NCBI GenBank assembly: GCA_031216915.1
Contig: CM062294.1
Coordinates: forward strand, 395,365,217-395,429,216
DNA from: Pictodentalium vernedei
Lineage: Eukaryota > Mollusca > Scaphopoda > Dentaliida > Dentaliidae
Reading direction: 5' to 3'
Length of the DNA stretch: 64,000 bases
Shown here one piece after another: positions 1 to 9,854 of the stretch. Within the stretch, counting starts at the first letter, position 1; each line of letters starts with the position of its first letter. A model generated the notes under the pieces. That model was not told the origin of the DNA. It worked only from the letters and a program-made list of their open reading frames with translations, and did not search any database. Made by a program: the position numbers and the translations under genes.

Positions 1-2
1 TC

Positions 3-374
3 TATAGATTACAACAACATGATCCCATCGAATTGAACGTGGTTGAGACGAAGGGCTTAGAGCACAAATACGAGAAATATAAGATGCCTTTGAAATTGAA
101 TGAAGCCGCGCTCAATTTGATTTACGAGTACCAAAGCGATCTGCAGAACATCGTCATCGCTGAAGACAGAGAATTCGACAAGGACGATTTGTCGTTGCCC
201 TATGGAAATTACATATTTCCAAACATCTCATTCGAACTCATGAAGAAATTGGGTGGTGAGAGCGAGTTGACCAATGTAAAAAAACTCAAAAGAGTAAAGA
301 TAAACATTCAACACATTTTCGAAAAAGGAGAAGACACGAGTGTCAACATGCTAATAACGGACTTGAAAATATAA
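3..374 (+). CDS. C-terminal part of an unidentified, probably virus-derived protein
   Basis: The frame is open from the window edge and ends at a TAA after ...LITDLKI, so only the last ~123 residues are seen; the true start lies to the left. A TTG at position 33 is the first start-like codon but need not be real. The segment is acidic and lysine-rich, with no membrane segment or motif I can name. It sits immediately before, and convergent with, the minus-strand virion module of endogenous virus copy A, so it is probably the last plus-strand gene of that element. Its codon use and absence of stops match the neighbouring viral genes. Function is not recognised; a replication or capsid role would be a guess. 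Confidence 0.5.
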   Translation, partial: YRLQQHDPIELNVVETKGLEHKYEKYKMPLKLNEAALNLIYEYQSDLQNIVIAEDREFDKDDLSLPYGNYIFPNISFELMKKLGGESELTNVKKLKRVKINIQHIFEKGEDTSVNMLITDLKI

Positions 375-701
375 ACAATAGAGTGATTGATTTTTAGCGA
401 AGAAAAATGAAAAAAAAAAATAAAAAAAAAAAATAAGATCATCTTTAGATCTCATTACTTTTTTTTTGTTGTTTTCCTTCTTCTTCACTATCATCATAAT
501 ATATTATAATAACGTTTCCTTTTCTCTCAAATTTCAGCGTTGATTCTTCTTTTTCTTTTTTTCTTTTTCTTTGTGATGTGATACGTTTATGTAACATTTT
601 TGTTTATCCGAATCATAATTATGAACGAATGTTGTGCATCTCTTGGTAACACTCGCATCATTACCATTCTCTTCAGAAGGTAGTGGTGACCGTGGAAAGC
701 A
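375..701. other. AT-rich gap between convergent genes
   Basis: This holds A-runs with AATAAA-like words just after the plus-strand stop codon, then T-rich sequence. It is consistent with polyadenylation signals between two convergent transcription units. No coding sequence is seen. Confidence 0.4.
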
Positions 702-896
702 TCATCTCATTCTCAACCGTCTATCCCGTGCTTCATCTATCTCTTTCATTAGTTCTTTCCTTAGATATCCATCATTAGCGTCTAACCATTTTTTTATTTT
801 TTCGCTCTCTGGCTCGCGATGTTCGTCATTATCGGCAAATTGTTTCTCCACCTTTTCATCCAGGTGATAAATTTGTTTCTCCACCTTTTTATCCAT
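702..896 (-). CDS. small charged helical protein, unidentified (64 aa)
   Basis: This minus-strand ORF starts at an ATG and ends with TGA after ...DRRLRMR. It is very rich in Glu, Lys, Asp and Arg and has no glycine-rich or membrane segment; predicted shape by eye is one or two amphipathic helices. The N-terminus contains a short internal duplication (DKKVEKQ followed by DEKVEKQ). It lies just downstream of the minor capsid-like gene on the same strand, with an AT-rich spacer that could hold a promoter. It may be a real small gene of endogenous virus A or a chance ORF; there is no recognised family. Confidence 0.35.
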   Translation of the reverse strand: MDKKVEKQIYHLDEKVEKQFADNDEHREPESEKIKKWLDANDGYLRKELMKEIDEARDRRLRMR

Positions 897-954
897 TTTA
901 AATATATTATTTTATACTTTCTATGATTTTATATATATTTTATATAATTTTATA

Positions 955-1570
955 TTATAATAACATATTCAAAATCGGTATGTTCTTAAATGGCGAATTC
1001 TCACCGAGCAACAAACCCTTGCCGAGTCGCTCGACATTCTGTCCACTCTTCAGATAGAGACCGTTTCCTCTCAGAGAGTTGCCACCTCTAACGGGTTCTA
1101 GATACAATCCTTTACCGCTGTCGTCTACGTGGATGCGACACACGGCTCCTCCCTTCTTCAAAAACAGTCCGCTGCCACCCATTAATTTCTCAACTGCCGA
1201 ACTAGCGAGTCCCGTGAGAGCTCCCACGCCAAGAGTCTTTCCGAGAAAGGGTAGCACCTTTGCGGCGAAGGGTAATGCTTTTGCGGCTATTCCTGCCAAT
1301 AGTGGTAGGAAACCACCTTTCATTCTTTCTCAAATTGTATCTCAATTGAGCGGAACTCATTCTCACCGTCAACCCTCTTCCATCGCGAATCGCTTTCTCC
1401 ATCCTTTTGATTTGACTTCTGGTCCAGGCGATCGAATCCTGACCGCCTCTCGTCAGATCTTTGTGAGTGAATTTGAATCTCACCGCCTCGCCTCGAGTTG
1501 TTAATGCTCTCTTAAGTTTCTTCCTCTGTCCTGCGGATATGTTCACGTTTTTAACCACGTATTCTGTCAT
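955..1570 (-). pseudogene. minor capsid-like protein of endogenous adinto/Polinton-like virus A, split by a frameshift
   Basis: Two overlapping minus-strand frames make up this gene. The upstream one (1570 to 1202) gives a basic N-terminal half with the motif SSAQLRYNLR. The downstream one (1323 to 955) gives a hydrophobic helix (FLPLLAGIAAKALPF) followed by repeated glycine motifs (SGLFLKKGG, GKGLYLEP, GNGLYLKSG, GKGLLLG) and the signature ENSPFKNIPIL near the C-terminus. I recognise this layout from proteins common in invertebrate adinto/Polinton-like elements. It resembles the amphipathic and basic parts of adenovirus minor virion proteins, but that homology is unproven. The degraded paralogue at 28.4-29.0 kb reads across the junction in one frame, so the break near 1,325-1,335 is probably a one-base indel (mutation or assembly error) and not two genes. 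Confidence 0.7.
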
Positions 1571-1693
1571 AATTCTGTTGTTTTTTTTTAAAAATATATT
1601 TACTTCAATTGTTTCTTGTTTAATAATTATATTAAAATAATTTTGTAAAAATTAATATTGCCGTTTATTTTATTTTTGTTATCTATATATATA

Positions 1694-1727
<34 letters not shown>

Positions 1728-1728
1728 T
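1571..1728. other. AT-rich spacer with long T-run
   Basis: This intergenic spacer between minor capsid-like and penton-like genes contains a homopolymer T tract of about 34 bases near 1,690-1,723 and TATA-like stretches. No coding sequence is seen. Confidence 0.3.
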
Positions 1729-2483
1729 TTATATTTCTCTTATGTGAAATTGTATCATCACTCTCTCTCCGCGAAGATCTAACAGTTCACCATTTTGATC
1801 CGTCAACATGGTTTTGAGACTATACAACGTGTCTAAAATCACTGGTAGATAAACTAAATTTCGAGGTCGCTCCACGATCTTATAACCCAGCGACACGTTT
1901 GGAAAGAAGGAATAGATCGTCGGTTGAGCGCTACCATTCACGTAGCTTCCAGCAATCATGTCCACGTTCACCAGAATGCTATTGACAGCGAGAATGTCGA
2001 CCGTATTTTCAGATGCCGCGTGGCCTCGATACATCTTTCGATCGAATCCCAACATCTTGCCTATAGAATCGTCCGTGTTGAAATCCACTCGAAAATTATC
2101 ATCCAAATCCAACATCGTCTGTAAGGTATTAGGATTGGGAGCGAGTCTGATCTTGTTGCTTCCCTTTCCATCCGTCTTCATTCGTGTCTGAATGTAATCA
2201 TTCAAATTGTCTATGTCGTAACTCCCTTTGGGAATTCGAATCTCCAACCAATCCGTTCTGTCGGAATACTTGAACGAGTTATTCTTTTCGGTGATGTTGG
2301 GAAAGAATAATAAGTCTCCAGATTCACCAACGCCATCTCGTATCTTTTCTCTCTATTCAATTCGATGGAAGGTTCGAATTTCGTAGCGAATCGAGTCAAA
2401 TCGCCACTCACCACGATTTGAATGGATTGTTTCGCAGCCGTATTCTCGGCTATCCGTTCTAACAATTCTCCATGTTCGAACAT
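1729..2483 (-). pseudogene. penton-like capsid protein of endogenous virus A, one frameshift
   Basis: The N-terminal frame starts at 2483 (MFEHGELLERIAENT) and contains IQIVVSGDLTRF and EMALVNLETYYSFP. The C-terminal frame ends at 1729 and contains GSYDIDNLNDYIQ, SILVNVDMIAGSYVNG, IYSFFPNV and LTDQNGELLDLRGE. Together they cover ~250 residues, the usual size for this single-jelly-roll, penton-like family found in adinto/Polinton-type elements. Such proteins would occupy the virion vertices. The frame changes near 2,305-2,312, right after YYSFP in a short C-run, which fits one missing base. It is flanked by the minor capsid-like gene and the packaging ATPase on the same strand, and a decayed paralogue occupies the same place in copy B. 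The penton assignment is by recognised sequence pattern and context, not a structure comparison. Confidence 0.7.
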
Positions 2484-2541
2484 TATGTTTAATTTTATTT
2501 TATTTTTTATTCAAAACTAATTATTTGAAGATTTATTATTT

Positions 2542-3344
2542 TTATAATTTTTTTTTATTTTCACGCTCTATCTTATTATTATCATCCGAAACATAAAACT
2601 TGTCGAATCCGCACCGATATTTTCCGCAATTAAATTCGCTTGTCAAATCGATCACGACGAAATTGTAAAGTCCACCATCCCAAACCCTCTTGCAGAATCT
2701 CCTGAATTCCGCAGCGCTCATGTCGTTTGCGTATGATTGAGATCTTGGCGAAAGAGACATAGAAAATTAGCTTTCTCCCTTATCGTCTGTCTGGGCAATC
2801 GAAAATAATTCTGCGACAGGTAGAAACAGTCCACGTTACTGTGTCGACCCCTAACGTAATACGATTCGCATCGGTTCTGTCTCTCCAAAAGCAGATCGTC
2901 AAAAATCATGAGATTCTTATCTTCCGATTTCAGTTCTCTAGGATCCGGAACGTCGCTAGCGTTCTCATAAAATCGACACTCGACGTTCGAAGATGCATTT
3001 CTCTTCATCAGCTCCGTCGCCGCGCCGTCCAAAATGGTCGAGAGTGGAGCTCCACTCTTGTCGAATTCCTCCCTACTGTCAAAGATTCTGGCTATGACGT
3101 CCTTGGGCAATCTGCGATCCATGCACTCTCGAAGCAATCTGTATTCGGGTTGAAACAAGCTCTTGCCAAACACGAACAATCTGTCGTAATCCAACCAGTC
3201 GGGTCGGGACAACAGATTCATCAACAGATTGGTCTTTCCACAATTCGATTTTCCCACTATCAAACCTCTTATGCTCTTGGGAAAGAACTCGTTATTCGAC
3301 CTCTTTTTCGCGGCGTCGTTCCAAGACATATCTTTAATGTTCAT
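2542..3344 (-). pseudogene. A32/FtsK-HerA-type genome packaging ATPase of endogenous virus A
   Basis: The main frame (3344 to 2718) has a clear P-loop, GKSNCGKT, at residues 31-38 and a Walker B strand, LMIFDD, at 145-150, then the conserved stretch YLSQNYFRLPRQ. These are hallmarks of the packaging ATPases of adinto/Polinton-type viruses and NCLDV A32, which pump DNA into the capsid. The C-terminal tail (DMSAAEFRRFCKRVWD, then FVVIDLT) continues in another frame to 2542, so there is a one-base shift near 2,735-2,760. Total length of about 265 residues fits the family. The catalytic motifs are intact, so this may be a recent inactivation or a sequence error. The long plus-strand ORF across it (2841-3782) is an antisense shadow. 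Confidence 0.8.
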
Positions 3345-3442
3345 CTTTGTTTTTATTTTGTTTGTTATTTTAGATTCTTTTCAAACACAAATTTTTTTAT
3401 GTTTTTTTCAAACTCTGTTTTTTTAATGTTATTATTATTTAT

Positions 3443-3823
3443 TTATATCGCACCGTCGCGAGTTCTCTTCAATCCGGATCCACTCGTCATTTTGGCTAAA
3501 TCTTGTATGGGCACCACGTCATCCTTAAAATCTTTCCAACTTTTCGGCGTTCGCTCTAACGCAGCTCGCTTCGCCGGCAGACTGATCAACTTGTCGATCA
3601 ACGCGTCGGCTGCCCTCTTGCCAGCCACAGAAGCTATCCTACCACTGGCTTCGGAAGCGGCTTTCTTACCAGCATCCAATGCCGTCTTCTTACCGACCTC
3701 AAACGCGGTCGATGCGAGTTTTCTACCCGCATTGCTCGTGAACGCTCGCATTATAGAATCGACGATGCCAGAACCGCCTTGAACGTAAGTCCTGACGTAT
3801 CCCCTGTTCTTTATCACCAACAT
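3443..3823 (-). CDS. small basic virion core-like protein of endogenous virus A (126 aa)
   Basis: This is an intact frame starting with MLVIKNRGYVRTYVQGGSG. The middle (about residues 25-85) is an alanine/lysine/arginine-rich helix with heptad-like spacing (KLASTAFEVGKKTALDAGKK). The C-terminus is basic and ends GSGLKRTRDGAI. Size, charge and position between the packaging ATPase and the 303-residue gene match the small basic virion proteins of adinto/Polinton-like elements, compared by some authors with adenovirus core proteins. A role in DNA condensation or membrane interaction is inference. No counterpart was found in the degraded copy B. The start at 3823 is the only ATG that includes the N-terminal RGYVRTY segment. 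Confidence 0.6.
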   Translation of the reverse strand: MLVIKNRGYVRTYVQGGSGIVDSIMRAFTSNAGRKLASTAFEVGKKTALDAGKKAASEASGRIASVAGKRAADALIDKLISLPAKRAALERTPKSWKDFKDDVVPIQDLAKMTSGSGLKRTRDGAI

Positions 3824-3971
3824 ATTTTATTTTTATGATATATTTTTTTTGTTTTTTTCACTGGTAAATCGTTTTGTCGTTTTTAAATACTTTTATTATT
3901 CTAGTGTAAGAATTTACTGTTTTATTTTTGTTTGTTTGTTTGTTTGTTTCTCTCTACTTATTATATACACA

Positions 3972-4883
3972 TCAATCCTTCAATTCGTTCATCAGCCTTT
4001 TATACTGGTTTTTATTCAAAACCTTCTGTCTTAACAATTCGTCAGATACAGCAACTATCTGATTATCAAATCCCGTGTTACCAGCCCGTCTGCTCGCCAT
4101 CAACAAACTCAATCTCTGAGACAGCGCGTCGGAATCGCTTGGAAGAAAAGTGGTTTTCACCCCTTTACCGGTCACCGATTCGACGAACTTCTTGTTCATA
4201 TCCCATATGGGTTTCACCACTTTCGTCCATTTGTAACCTCTGTTGGCTTTGGGTGTCGTCTCTCTGGCATCGTTATTTCTCTTCATGGCGTGAGTCTGGA
4301 CCAGAATGTCTCCGTAATTGTCGAAATCCTGTTCCGTGTAATCGCCGGGCTTGTCGTAAAGGAGCAATCTCCGCAGACCATCGGTCAGTTCGTATCTGTT
4401 CGAACCGACGATCAATTCATCATCCCCAATATCCACTTCCGTATCACCTACAAAAATTCTTCCCTCTGAATGCTTATAAAATCCATACGACTGATCTCTC
4501 TTACCGCCACCATCATCATCGGACGATACGACGCTACTAGTGGTGATAGTCGAAGCCGTATCGGTGTCGCTCTCGCTCATATCTGTTTGAATTCCCGTGG
4601 GAACGTAATCCGGTGTAGATTGAACGGAATACCGATTTCGAAAACTAGGAGGCAACGAACCCATTCTCAAAGAACTCTCCTTTATGGGTCTCAATTCTTC
4701 GACTATCTCCTTCCTGCTTCGCTCTTGACCCTCTGTCACGGGTTTAAATATTTTTGTGGCTTCGCGTTTGAGTTCCATCTCACCAAGACGTCTGCTCCTA
4801 TCAGCCGACTGAATCCCCTTCTTAGCACATTCATACTGATCTAAAATTAGATCTCGGCGTCTAGGATCCATCTGTAAAAACAT
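3972..4883 (-). CDS. 303-aa conserved accessory protein of adinto/Polinton-like elements, virus A
   Basis: This is an intact 303-residue frame, the largest undamaged gene of copy A. I recognise the family from invertebrate elements of this type. It has an N-terminal charged helical region (DPRRRDLILDQYECAKKGIQ, then IFKPVTEGQERSRKEI), an acidic serine/aspartate-rich linker (residues ~105-130), and a conserved core with YGFYKHSEGRIFVGDTEVDI, a GYKW motif and LMASRRAGNTG, ending in LLRQKVLNKNQYKRLMNELK. Its function is unknown to me; the helical ends suggest an assembly or scaffold role, but this is inference. The paralogue in copy B (30.7-31.7 kb) is heavily damaged. It is the first gene of the minus-strand module, with AT-rich, promoter-like sequence upstream (4,884-4,990). 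Confidence 0.65.
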   Translation of the reverse strand: MFLQMDPRRRDLILDQYECAKKGIQSADRSRRLGEMELKREATKIFKPVTEGQERSRKEIVEELRPIKESSLRMGSLPPSFRNRYSVQSTPDYVPTGIQTDMSESDTDTASTITTSSVVSSDDDGGGKRDQSYGFYKHSEGRIFVGDTEVDIGDDELIVGSNRYELTDGLRRLLLYDKPGDYTEQDFDNYGDILVQTHAMKRNNDARETTPKANRGYKWTKVVKPIWDMNKKFVESVTGKGVKTTFLPSDSDALSQRLSLLMASRRAGNTGFDNQIVAVSDELLRQKVLNKNQYKRLMNELKD

Positions 4884-5870
4884 CTTTCGTTTTAATTGTT
4901 TTTATTTATTTTCAAAATTAAATGTTTAATTATATTTTTATGTTTTTATGTTTTAAGTAATAAAAAACTCTTTCCGTCTTAATATAATAATCTGAAAATA
5001 TTCACATCTCAACTGACTGTGTTAATTGAAGTTTAAAAAAATACGTTTAAACAGTACATGACAAACCGGTTTCTAATTTAACGCATTTTGACAGTAGTGT
5101 TTACATTTGTCAAAAGATCTTCATTCATTCACACATCAATTCACTGAGTGTCGAATTAAGAGAGAATCCTTTTGATGACTGCGATTGCTATCATGAATAT
5201 ATTAAAAATTTTACCACTCAAAACCTAATTGAGCGGAAAATGCGTTTTAAACATTCCGATAAGTGTTTTGAACGAACGCTTTAAGTCAATCTCTCTAATC
5301 AAGGCAAAACACAAATATCTATTACAGATCAACTCCCCTTCGAACAAAAAAACCCCTCAAAACTCAATTTTTATCCGTCCCATCAACAGAAAACATCAAT
5401 GTCTATAATACAGACTATATTCATAATCGACTCTTTTTGAACAAAAAACATCATTCACTCATTACGATAACATGTGTTAGTTTTTTTACTTCAGGAAGAC
5501 GTGACTGGATTCGCGAATTTCCAACACACCGACGACAACAACACTCTTCGTTCAGATCGAGTTTTTTACGAGAATCGAGCGATCCGATCGCTCGATCAGC
5601 TGAGTTTTTGAGAATTTCTCATAGTGGAGGAATTCCCCTAATAATGTCAATGTCTCAAAACAATTGCGGGTTCTGGGCCATCTGTCTCAACACAATTGCG
5701 GGTTCTGGACCGCTGGTCTAGAGTCCCCAAACCTGTTTTTTGATGATGACCCAGAATTTTTTGCTTTTGATCGCGTTCGCCAACGATGGATCGATGGGTC
5801 TGATCTGCGATGGGAACGTCGACGAAAAATTACGTACAAGATACAAGTGAAGATGTACAATTTCACCCTT
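4884..5870. other. non-coding flank of virus copy A; boundary of the insertion not found
   Basis: The first ~100 bases are AT-rich and could carry the promoter of the minus-strand module. The rest shows no recognisable gene. A 36-base unit (around CAATTGCGGGTTCTGG) occurs twice in tandem at about 5,660-5,715. I looked for terminal inverted repeats of the element here and saw none, so where virus DNA ends and host DNA begins is unresolved. Confidence 0.3.
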
Positions 5871-5875
5871 TTTTT

Positions 5876-6045
5876 AAAAACGCGCGTTCACCACGAGTAT
5901 TTGAACGTTAAAAGTGCGATCTAGGAGTCACAACTGTACATGGGGGGGGGGGGGGGGGGGGGGGGATTCAAGACCATGTACAGTTTTTGTGAACAAGCGT
6001 GTGATTTAACACTGAATTCCACGTTGGTGAACGCATCGTGTGCGT
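5876..6045. repeat. imperfect inverted repeat around a 25-bp poly-G core
   Basis: Arms containing CGTTCACCACG / TGTACATGG on the left and their complement (CCATGTACAG ... GTTGGTGAACGC) on the right flank a G-run at 5,941-5,965. It looks like a short foldback (MITE-like) insertion. No target duplication was identified. Confidence 0.45.
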
Positions 6046-6084
6046 ATGTTTGTACACGTACATGTACAAGTGGTCGTAAACTCT

Positions 6085-6250
6085 CAATTATTACCTACTC
6101 TTATGACACCTCACTGGAACGAGCTCGTGGAGCTCGTTCAAGTGAGAGGTCTTAAGCTATGTTTTCGAGACAAAAAAAGAAAATATTTAGTTATTCTGGA
6201 AATGTTTTCTGCAAATGTCGTCTGCTGTTTGTATAAGGTTGACAGTTGAT
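6085..6250. mobile_element. degraded TTAA-type hairpin MITE
   Basis: It contains the diagnostic central palindrome of the family (GGAACGAGCTCG...CGAGCTCGTTC), the flank TATGTTTTCGAGACAAAAAA and GTCGTCTGC, but the TTAA-CCCTTTACC ends are worn away. It is an old member of the family seen intact at 19,631 and 54,321. Confidence 0.5.
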
Positions 6251-6391
6251 GAAAAATAAGAGAAGATTAATTCAATTCTACTTCCATACCTCACTCACAA
6301 TATTATCAAGTCGACGTTGACGTCTGACGTTATTCCCGTATTAGACATGTGTGAGCAATATATTCCGTAATGAGCAAGTTGATGGTGATTA

Positions 6392-6745
6392 TATAATAAA
6401 AAAAAAAAAATTATTTCTTTATTAGTGTTTAAGGTCACATACTTATGCACAGTGGCTAATCGTGACCGTGACAGTTTTACAGGTGGAGGATGCCGGAGTA
6501 CCCGGAGAAAACCACCGAGCATCGACGAGATCCGTCAGCTCCCCTCACCATTCTAACTCTGTTCAAGCTCCGTTCAAGCAGCGGTTGCAGTACGGTTTAG
6601 TACACGGCATCAGCGTGCCCCCATGTAGGCAACTGGGATAAGGTGCCTTGCCCAAGGACACAACGCTGTCCGTCCCGGAATGGGATCGATCTTGGGACCT
6701 CTAGCACAGAAATCCAACAATCGACCACTGAGCCACCGTGACCCC
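6392..6745 (-). mobile_element. tRNA-derived SINE, minus orientation
   Basis: Read on the minus strand it starts near 6,745 with a promoter-like head: box A-like GTGGCTCAGTGG and box B-like AGATCGATCCC. It continues into a conserved body (GGAGAAAACC, GTGACC) and ends in an A/T-rich tail. Related copies lie at 29,098, 42,331 and (a different subfamily) 58,437. The 42,331 copy has clear target-site duplications, confirming retroposition. Confidence 0.65.
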
Positions 6746-7863
6746 CCTCCACCCCCCCCCCCCCCCCAAAAAAAAAACAAATAAAAAAATAAAAAAAACA
6801 AACAAATGTACTGTAACATACATCATCAAGACCTCCAAAAACCAGGACATGTTTGTTTGAACATGAAAGACAAGAAACAAACCAAAATCGGAATGTCCTT
6901 GAAGGTAAAGCTCAAGTAAATTTATAAAAACATGTATGAGGCTCTGTTTTAATGATGAAATATGTACACATTGCACTCGAAAGGATATAATAGTACTCTC
7001 AATTCTAAATTATATTAGTCACTGGGAAAAGTTTGCGAGAATCAAAAATAGACAGGACAAATTTAAGGCCTGCTTATATAGTAAATAATAAATCTCTCAC
7101 CAAAGAGGAAGCCATCTCTATTAACTGGTGGAGTACTGAAAGCCCATATTTGGGCTTGATTCTGAAGTGCAGGTACCACAACTTAAAGGCTCATATTCAT
7201 TGGTCTTTGAAGTGATATTTTTAGTCTGTAAGGGTTTGCCTTGTTACAATTTATGGGAGAGTGCCTATTCTCCTATAAACTGTAACAGGGAAATCATGTG
7301 TACAAGATTAATAATTTATCACTCTACCACTTAAGATCTATGTTTAAGATGTTCATGCTGGGGATGGAGGAAGAATTTCAATCTTGGGTGTGTGTGGGAA
7401 TGGGGTGTGGCACAATCACATCAGGGAACCCACACACTAATTTATATTTGCGGTGGTCCATATGGCATAGTGGAATAACATATCAAAGCTATGTTTGGGA
7501 CTCAAGCACCCCTCCATTAAAAGATGTACATTTTGGGCTTCAAATTTCCCAATGGGGTCAAAAAATTGTGCATTTTGGTCGACTTTAAAGGTTGTAGTGG
7601 AGAAGAGATCCAATAAGGAATCGTCTGACACATCATTTTAAGGGTAAAGCATCAGTGCATACCCTCCTGCTAATTCCCAATATAGCAATGCACAAGCAGA
7701 TTCGTAAAATTATGGTCCCCGGTATGGGAAATCACTTGACACATGTCTTTAAAATGCAAGGACCAAAACTCTGGTGAAAAATTTGCGGGTAACTTTTTTT
7801 TATAAACGTGCAGGAGCAACTTGTCACAAGGATCTCTTATACCAAATTGCATTGAAATCCATT
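6746..7863. other. unannotated host DNA
   Basis: It starts with a C-run and A-run at 6,753-6,790. The remainder has only short random ORFs. A short inverted segment near 7,240-7,290 (GTTACAATTTATGGGAGAGTGCC and a near complement) suggests a small foldback. No gene is supported. Confidence 0.3.
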
Positions 7864-8027
<164 letters not shown>

Positions 8028-8139
8028 ACGGATGGACAGACTGACGGGCAAAGCGGCGACTACATGTTCCCCCGAAATTTTTAGGGGAGCCTAAAAACAC
8101 ATTCACCAAACAAAGAGCCAAAAACTCTTATTTAGCGTT

Positions 8140-8460
8140 GGAAGTTGAGATACCGATAAGTGCGCTGGTCTCTCATGCCAGAGATCCCGGGATCGATCCT
8201 CGGTCGGGGAAGGTTCTCGAGGTGTCCAAACACCGTCGACATCAATTGTGGGGTTGATGCTGCCACATCATACCGTCCTATTGGTTGGGACGTAAGATGA
8301 CTGTCCTCTGTGCGGAGAGAGACACTCCGCCTAAGATCCCTGCTAGTATTCGAGGAGACCCAGTCCACGAAGTTGCCGGTGCGAAGGTCATCCCACACAC
8401 CTGGGCCATTGGGCCAAGGAGTGGCGTCAATATAATTTGCATCTTGTTCATCAACCCTTG
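8140..8460 (+). mobile_element. tRNA-derived SINE, plus orientation
   Basis: The head carries a box A-like segment (TAAGTGCGCTGGTCTCTC) and a box B-like GGGATCGATCCTC about 35 bases later. A ~230-base body follows and the 3' end is A/T rich. It is a different family from the minus-strand SINEs at 6.4, 29.1 and 42.3 kb. No target duplication was identified by eye. Confidence 0.55.
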
Positions 8461-8539
8461 TAAAACAAATAGGCTTAAAATATATTCTTAATGACGGATT
8501 ATCTATGACGTGATTGCTTCAAATTAGCTTGCCAAGTCA

Positions 8540-9205
8540 GGGGCAAAGGAACCGGGGAGCTGGGGGAAGGATTCAGCCCCCCACCCCCCACACACACTTT
8601 TTTGCGGGGCCATGTTTTTTGTATGCATATATTTTAACACAACCAATAACTGGTGAAACAAGCGGTGGATCCATAGCCTCCCCCATATTTTCGCCAGTTA
8701 TGTTTCTCTCGTACTGGTTCAGTTTCGATGGATATCGGATCATTTTTTGCAGTAAGTAGCAGCAAACGCTAATATGTATACAGTCTGTTAAAAATTCGGT
8801 TAACGGAAATAGATTGTAATCTTACAGACATACAAGTACCAAATCCACCCCCCCCCCCCCCCCAGACAAAACAATCAAAAGACAGTATAATTGCTGTTAA
8901 CGTCTGGTAAAGCATACAGGTGAGGTCTATTTGTCAGCTTTGGTCATTACGACCAAAGCTGATAAATAGACCACCCCGGTACGCTTTACCGACTTTTTTA
9001 ACAGCTCTTAAAGTGTGAAATCTTTCAAATACATCTCCTGAAAAATCTCAAAATATCCGCTCAGGTGCATAGAAATGGGGGTTTTGGGACCCTGGAATTT
9101 CAATTTTCATACAGCCGACCATCCATCGCCAGATCCAGCCCCCCCCCCCACCCCTCCCCGCCCCCCACACACACACTTTGAAAATCGTTCCGCCGCCCCT
9201 GCAAG
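8540..9205 (+). mobile_element. left arm of a large inverted repeat (MITE-like element)
   Basis: The segment matches the reverse complement of 9,855-10,540 over most of its length, with scattered differences. Shared landmarks include GCGGGGCCATGTTTTTT, the GACAGACTGTATAC / GTATACAGTCTGTT stretch, and an internal hairpin (GGTCTATTTGTCAGCTTTGG, 8,925-8,975). Poly-C tracts lie near both ends. The arms lie in introns either side of the HSPA12 exon at 9,531-9,749. Confidence 0.7.
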
Positions 9206-9530
9206 TTTCCTTTTGTAACTTTAAAAAATCCGAAAGAACAGACAGTTCTCATGGAGTGCTGTCTGTTGTTTTTATTTACTTTTACTAAAAGTAACAAGCG
9301 GAAACGCGATCTTATTTTCTTCGGGTTTTTTTTTCAACAATTACTTGCTTCTCAGTTGGACCTTCCTCGCTCGTCTATAAATGTCAAGGGAGGTAACTTT
9401 GTGAAAAGTAGATTTTCATGACAATACCAGTCAGAGATGCTCGGTGTCTCTCTCTTAACAGTTTCTGGAAGAAGCTGAGGGTACATGCCCCCATGTGCCA
9501 TCAGTTCCTGCGTCTCTGGATCAAGCATAC

Positions 9531-9749
9531 CTTTTCAGCTGCCTCTCTCATAAACAATTTTGCAGCATCCTTCCATATTGCTGGCACTGTCAACACCCAG
9601 TGTATATCAACATCAGTAATACTTTTCACTCTCTTATGAACTGATTCCAGTAGATGTTTCTTCATAAAACTGATGGCTGCAGAAAATACATCCAATGCTC
9701 GCATACTCTTTCCCCCTTCTTCGGTGATTGTTGTTGTCCTTGAAAATGC
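9531..9749 (-). CDS. HSPA12-type HSP70 gene, internal exon
   Basis: This 73-codon phase-0 exon reads AFSRTTTITEEGGKSMRALD...VLTVPAIWKDAAKLFMREAAEK. The stretch WVLTVPAIW...FMREAA is characteristic of HSPA12A/B-like proteins, atypical HSP70 relatives with an actin-like ATPase fold; bivalves carry many copies. On the minus strand it is preceded by TTCTTTTGCCAG and followed by GTATGC, good splice signals. It joins in phase and in the expected protein order to the exon at 14,294-14,600, which lies upstream in transcription. The following exon (usually starting with AGL/AGI...) was not found in the rest of the window, so the gene is either interrupted or continues to the left beyond virus copy A. 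Confidence 0.75.
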
Positions 9750-9854
9750 CTGGCAAAAGAAATGATGTGCAGAAGTAGCTTTATTTTGAAAAAACAACGA
9801 TTTCAGAGGAATTAAGGCGAACTGTCCCCACACCCATAAGCAGTATGTCCACAT

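Noticed and set aside
1202..1323. Programmed frameshift in the minor capsid-like gene
   Set aside because: The copy B relative reads through in one frame and two other copy A genes have similar one-base breaks, so mutation or sequence error is simpler.
2841..3782. 313-codon plus-strand ORF
   Set aside because: It lies antisense to the packaging ATPase and the small core-like gene, both of which have clear family motifs; its own translation has none.
3932..4540. 202-codon plus-strand ORF
   Set aside because: Antisense shadow of the intact 303-aa accessory gene; low-complexity Ser/Arg/Cys composition.
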